From G963677325 sp963677325 (lineage in GTDB: Bacteria; Bacteroidota; Bacteroidia; Bacteroidales; Prolixibacteraceae), in assembly GCA_963677325.2 (NCBI GenBank), contig CAXXGM010000007.1:248001-312000 (forward strand): a stretch of DNA of 64,000 nt, in the 5' to 3' direction. A program made the position numbers and the translations under genes. Below the pieces are notes generated by a model, which made no database searches, was not told the DNA's origin, and was given only the letters and a program-made list of their open reading frames with translations. This document shows positions 60,801 through 64,000 of the stretch, piece after piece. Each line of letters starts with the position of its first letter. Within the stretch, counting starts at the first letter, position 1.

Positions 60801-63800
60801 TACCGGTGTTGTTGCATCCTGGGTGATTGTAATGCTTTCAGTTGAAGTACAACCATTGGCTGCTGTCACGGTAACAGTATAAGTTGCCGGAGTAGTCACA
60901 TCGATAGAAGCCGTTGTCTGGCTGCTCGACCATGCGTAGGTCTGGCCGCCTGATGCTGTCAGGCTGATAGACGGCGTGGTGCAGGTCAATATAGTCACAC
61001 CGGTATTGTTGGTAATTCCGGCAACAGGAACAGTGTTATCCTGGGTAACGGTGATGCTCTTCATATCACTGCATCCGTTGGCCGATGTTACCGTTATGGT
61101 ATAGGTCCCCGGTTCTGTGATGGAAGCATTGGCATTGTTTCCAAGACCACCGCTCCACGAGTAGGTACTTCCGCCTGTAGCTGTTACACTGATAGCCTGG
61201 ACAGCACAGGTAAGTACAGTCGTACCACTATTGTTGGTAATTGCAGCAACAGGACCAGTGTTGTCCATTGTAGTTTCCACACTTGCCGTTGCCTGGCACC
61301 CGTTGGCTGGAGTTACCGTCACGCTGTAGGTACCTGCGATGCCAACAGTGATGGATCTTGTTGTTTCGCCTGTAGACCATGCGTAGCTTACGCCCTCGGT
61401 TGCCGTCAGGATAGTGGACGGAACCGTGCAGTTCAGAGCAAGGCCGTTGCTGCTGCTTATGGAGATTTCAGGAACAGTGTTGTCACGGGTAACAGTAATG
61501 CTCTCCGTATCACTGCATCCATTGGCCGATGTTGCCGTTACAGTATAGGTACCCGGTTCTGTGATGGAAGCATTGGCATTGTTTCCAAGACCACCGCTCC
61601 ATGAGTAGGTACTTCCGCCTGTAGCTGTTACACTGATAGCCTGGACAGCACAGGTAAGTACAGTCGTACCACTATTGTTGGTAATTGCAGCAACAGGAAC
61701 AGTGTTATCCTGGGTAACGGTGATGTTCTCCGTATCACTGCATCCATTGGCCGATGTTGCGGTTACTGAATAGGTGTCAGGAGCAGTCACATCGATAGAA
61801 GCCGTTGTCTGGCCGTTTGACCATGCGAAAGATTCTCCGCCTGATGCTGTCAGACTGATAGACGGCGTGGTGCAGGTCAGGACGGTTGTTGGCGGTTGGA
61901 CAATTGCTACTGTCGGAACTGCGATATCCTGAGTAATCATAATGCTTTCAGTATCGGTACACCCGTTGGTAGTTATAGCTGTCACTGTATAAGTGCCGGG
62001 CTTGTTGATCGAAAGAATTGCATCATTACCAACAACTGTTGTTCCGTCAGACCATGAGTGACTTGCACCTCCTGTTGCAGTTACGCTTATTTGAGGATGT
62101 GTGCAGGTAAGTATGGTTGTTCCGGTGTTGTTTTCTATTCCGGCGACTGGCAATGGATTAACCGTTACCTTTTGAGTGCATGTATTTGTGTTATCATGTA
62201 TATCGGTAACTTTCCATATTATGGTAGTCACTCCAACAGGATAAGCTTCATCCAATGCCAGGCCATCGCTGCGTTCACCTGTTGTAGAGGCAACACCGCA
62301 ATTGTCATTAATAGCCGGATTTCCAATAGTCACAGATTCACCTTCACAAACGCTTACGTCAGCAGGACATGTAATTGTTGGCATAGTATTATCCGTCACA
62401 ACAATATTAAATGAGCAGGAGTTGCTGTTCCCATGTGTATCAGTGAATGCATATACTACACGTGTTGACCCAACCGGGAATGTTTCCGGCAGAGCGCTTA
62501 CCTCTATACCATTCACGGTGATAACCGTTGTTACAGTACCACAGTTGTCAGTAGCAGATGGCGCAGTAAAACTGACCAATTTACTGCAGCCGGTGCTTTC
62601 GTCTGTATTTACACTGATAGTCTCCGGACAATTGACAATAACAGGAGCTGTATTATCCACAACAGTCACGTTGAATGAACAGGTTGAACTATTGTTGGCT
62701 GCATCTCTGAATGTATAGGTAACAGTTGTAGTCCCCACTTCGAAGATAGCACCCGGTTCATGTGATTTGATTACCGTTACAGCGCCATTGCAATTATCAG
62801 TAGCTGTAGGTTCAGTCCAGCTCACTGCCTGTGAGCAGGATTGCGGATTCAGATCCTCACTGTTGACCGTAATGTTTGATGGACAACCGCTGATTAAAGG
62901 CTGCTGGTGGTCTTCCACTGTCACGGTCTGGTCACAGAAAGCGATTGGTTGGCCGAAGGCATCCATAGCTGTCCAGTAAATAGTAGTTACGCCTAATTTA
63001 TATGGATCAGTCCACGATTTGAAATCACTTCTGAACTTAAAGAGTCCACTTATACCGCATGTGGTAGAAAGTGTGGCACTTCCAAGGTTCGCCTCAGGTA
63101 TTCCGACAGTGCATAACCCTGGTTCTGCATTTATTACAATGTTTGCAGGACAGGTAATTTCTGGAATTGTATTGCCGTTCACGGTTACTGTCTGTTGGCA
63201 GGTAGAGTAGTTTACATACTGATCGGTTGCAGTCCATGTGATTGTGGTTGTACCAATCGGGTAGGCAGCATTCAGCGGTTGTTTATCACTGCGGGTACCA
63301 ATGATGCTGAAGATATTGGATTGACCGCAATTATCGGTTGCGGTGGCCGGAGTGATCGCAACTATGGCATTACACTGACTTTCAGGCACGTCAATGGTGA
63401 TGTTGGCCGGGCAGGTGATTTCAGGTTTCTGATCATCTACAACAGTTACTGTTTGGGTAGATGTTGCCTGTAAGCCTGAACCATCGGTTACAGACCAGGT
63501 AACGGTATTTGCTCCCAAAGCCAGAGTTGCCGGAGAAGCCACCACACTTGCAACACTGCAATTGTCAGCAGCAGACGGTGCGGTTAACTGTGCACTTGCA
63601 AAGGTACATACGCCTGCATCAGCATTTACACTGATTGGGCTTAATGTAGCAATGGTAGGTTTCTGATCATCTACAACAGTTACTGTTTGGGTCGATGTTG
63701 CCTGTAAGCCTGAACCATCGGTTACAGACCAGGTAACGGTATTTGCTCCCAAAGCCAGAGTTGCCGGGGAAGCCACCACACTTGCAACACTGCAATTGTC

Positions 63801-64000
63801 AGCAGCAGACGGTGCGGTTAACTGTGCACTTGCAAAGGTACATACGCCTGCATCAGCATTTACACTGATTGGGCTTAATGTAGCAATGGTAGGTTTCTGA
63901 TCATCTACAACAGTTACTGTTTGGGTAGATATTGCCTGTAAGCCTGAACCATCGGTTACAGACCAGGTAACGGTATTTGCTCCCAAAGCCAGAGTTGCCG
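60654..64000 (-). CDS. N-terminal/central part of the giant HYR/Ig-repeat adhesin, start beyond the window
   Basis: At least 1110 residues are open to the window edge; the Met at 63986 is internal to a tandem repeat, so the true start is further upstream. The part near the edge is made of 78-residue Ig-like units (GANTVTWSVTDGSGLQATST...). Six or so HYR (hyalin-repeat) domains follow, with ITCPANITI and DNCG cysteine pairs, then about seven diverged 76-residue units (SGTTVLTCAVQAISVTATGG). HYR arrays are typical of secreted adhesins and matrix proteins. Same frame as 57801-60440, separated by the two indels. Confidence 0.85.
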   Translation of the reverse strand, partial: ATLALGANTVTWSVTDGSGLQAISTQTVTVVDDQKPTIATLSPISVNADAGVCTFASAQLTAPSAADNCSVASVVASPATLALGANTVTWSVTDGSGLQATSTQTVTVVDDQKPTIATLSPISVNADAGVCTFASAQLTAPSAADNCSVASVVASPATLALGANTVTWSVTDGSGLQATSTQTVTVVDDQKPEITCPANITIDVPESQCNAIVAITPATATDNCGQSNIFSIIGTRSDKQPLNAAYPIGTTTITWTATDQYVNYSTCQQTVTVNGNTIPEITCPANIVINAEPGLCTVGIPEANLGSATLSTTCGISGLFKFRSDFKSWTDPYKLGVTTIYWTAMDAFGQPIAFCDQTVTVEDHQQPLISGCPSNITVNSEDLNPQSCSQAVSWTEPTATDNCNGAVTVIKSHEPGAIFEVGTTTVTYTFRDAANNSSTCSFNVTVVDNTAPVIVNCPETISVNTDESTGCSKLVSFTAPSATDNCGTVTTVITVNGIEVSALPETFPVGSTRVVYAFTDTHGNSNSCSFNIVVTDNTMPTITCPADVSVCEGESVTIGNPAINDNCGVASTTGERSDGLALDEAYPVGVTTIIWKVTDIHDNTNTCTQKVTVNPLPVAGIENNTGTTILTCTHPQISVTATGGASHSWSDGTTVVGNDAILSINKPGTYTVTAITTNGCTDTESIMITQDIAVPTVAIVQPPTTVLTCTTPSISLTASGGESFAWSNGQTTASIDVTAPDTYSVTATSANGCSDTENITVTQDNTVPVAAITNNSGTTVLTCAVQAISVTATGGSTYSWSGGLGNNANASITEPGTYTVTATSANGCSDTESITVTRDNTVPEISISSSNGLALNCTVPSTILTATEGVSYAWSTGETTRSITVGIAGTYSVTVTPANGCQATASVETTMDNTGPVAAITNNSGTTVLTCAVQAISVTATGGSTYSWSGGLGNNANASITEPGTYTITVTSANGCSDMKSITVTQDNTVPVAGITNNTGVTILTCTTPSISLTASGGQTYAWSSSQTTASIDVTTPATYTVTVTAANGCTSTESITITQDATTPVAAITNNTGETVLTCSTQTISVTITHGMVELLLQQQITASMFRVSIPSL
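63430..64000 (-). repeat. Tandem 234-bp repeats at the window edge
   Basis: TAGGTTTCTGATCATCTACA recurs at about 63656 and 63890 (234-bp spacing), giving 78-residue Ig-like units almost identical at the DNA level. The array continues past the window end. Confidence 0.85.

Overview
The window comes from a Bacteroidota (Bacteroidetes) chromosome, probably an anaerobic or facultative Bacteroidales/Marinilabiliales-like lineage. The signs are a DUF4249 lipoprotein paired with a carboxypeptidase-regulatory-domain TonB receptor, DUF6266 proteins, gliding-motility-type (type IX secretion, T9SS) C-terminal domains, TTTG/TAnnTTTG promoters and the absence of strong Shine-Dalgarno sequences. No rRNA, tRNA or CRISPR array was seen. 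The genus is inference.

Layout. (1) 1-5.5 kb: the 3' remnant of a frameshifted RES-domain toxin gene, a DUF4249/TonB-receptor operon, a DUF6266-like gene and a PepSY-type membrane gene. (2) 5.5-6.4 kb: a gene-free stretch packed with palindromic repeats, including a ~240-bp MITE-like element. (3) 6.4-21.9 kb: the most distinctive region, a co-directional cluster of five PQQ-like (BamB-like) propeller proteins, one NHL-like propeller, a 60-residue four-cysteine peptide, a Tat-type 4x[4Fe-4S] ferredoxin (NapG-like), a polytopic NapH/NosR-like Fe-S membrane protein, a fused NuoE-NuoF diaphorase with extra ferredoxin domains, and a [2Fe-2S]-GltD-like flavoprotein that lacks the usual NAD(P)H-binding domain. 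I read it as a candidate electron path from cytoplasmic NADH through a membrane Fe-S protein to the periplasm, where the propellers sit. Inverted copies of the MITE-like element bracket most of it. A four-helix-bundle gene and heptamer repeats interrupt it.

(4) 22-25.9 kb: two convergent TPR genes and a minus-strand group of small membrane/zinc-ribbon/CFI-box genes. (5) 25.96-27.16 kb: an IS630-family element with TA duplication and a textbook A-AAA-AAA frameshift site, followed by an attC-like palindrome. (6) 27.5-32.4 kb: an accessory replication-type module (unknown protein, HTH protein, RecA/RepA-like ATPase, DUF6371 primase-like protein, small HTH protein) followed by a C-ending-codon-rich DUF6266 gene and a strong terminator. 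(7) 32.7-34.5 kb: a RelBE-like toxin-antitoxin pair and a GT4 glycosyltransferase. (8) 34.6-39.3 kb: minus-strand membrane proteins and a winged-helix regulator. (9) 39.8-44 kb: a LolD/MacB-type ABC exporter whose permease carries an in-frame copy of an intergenic repeat. (10) 44-64 kb: a minus-strand array of secreted Ig/PKD/HYR-repeat surface proteins, two of them with type-B T9SS sorting domains; the largest is split by two compensating frameshifts inside 228-bp tandem repeats and runs off the window.

A second theme is the number of intergenic repeat families: heptamer tandems, CACCAAA hairpins, multi-hairpin clusters, ATTCGTG inverted repeats and CACATC repeats. Several of them reach into or overlap coding sequence.
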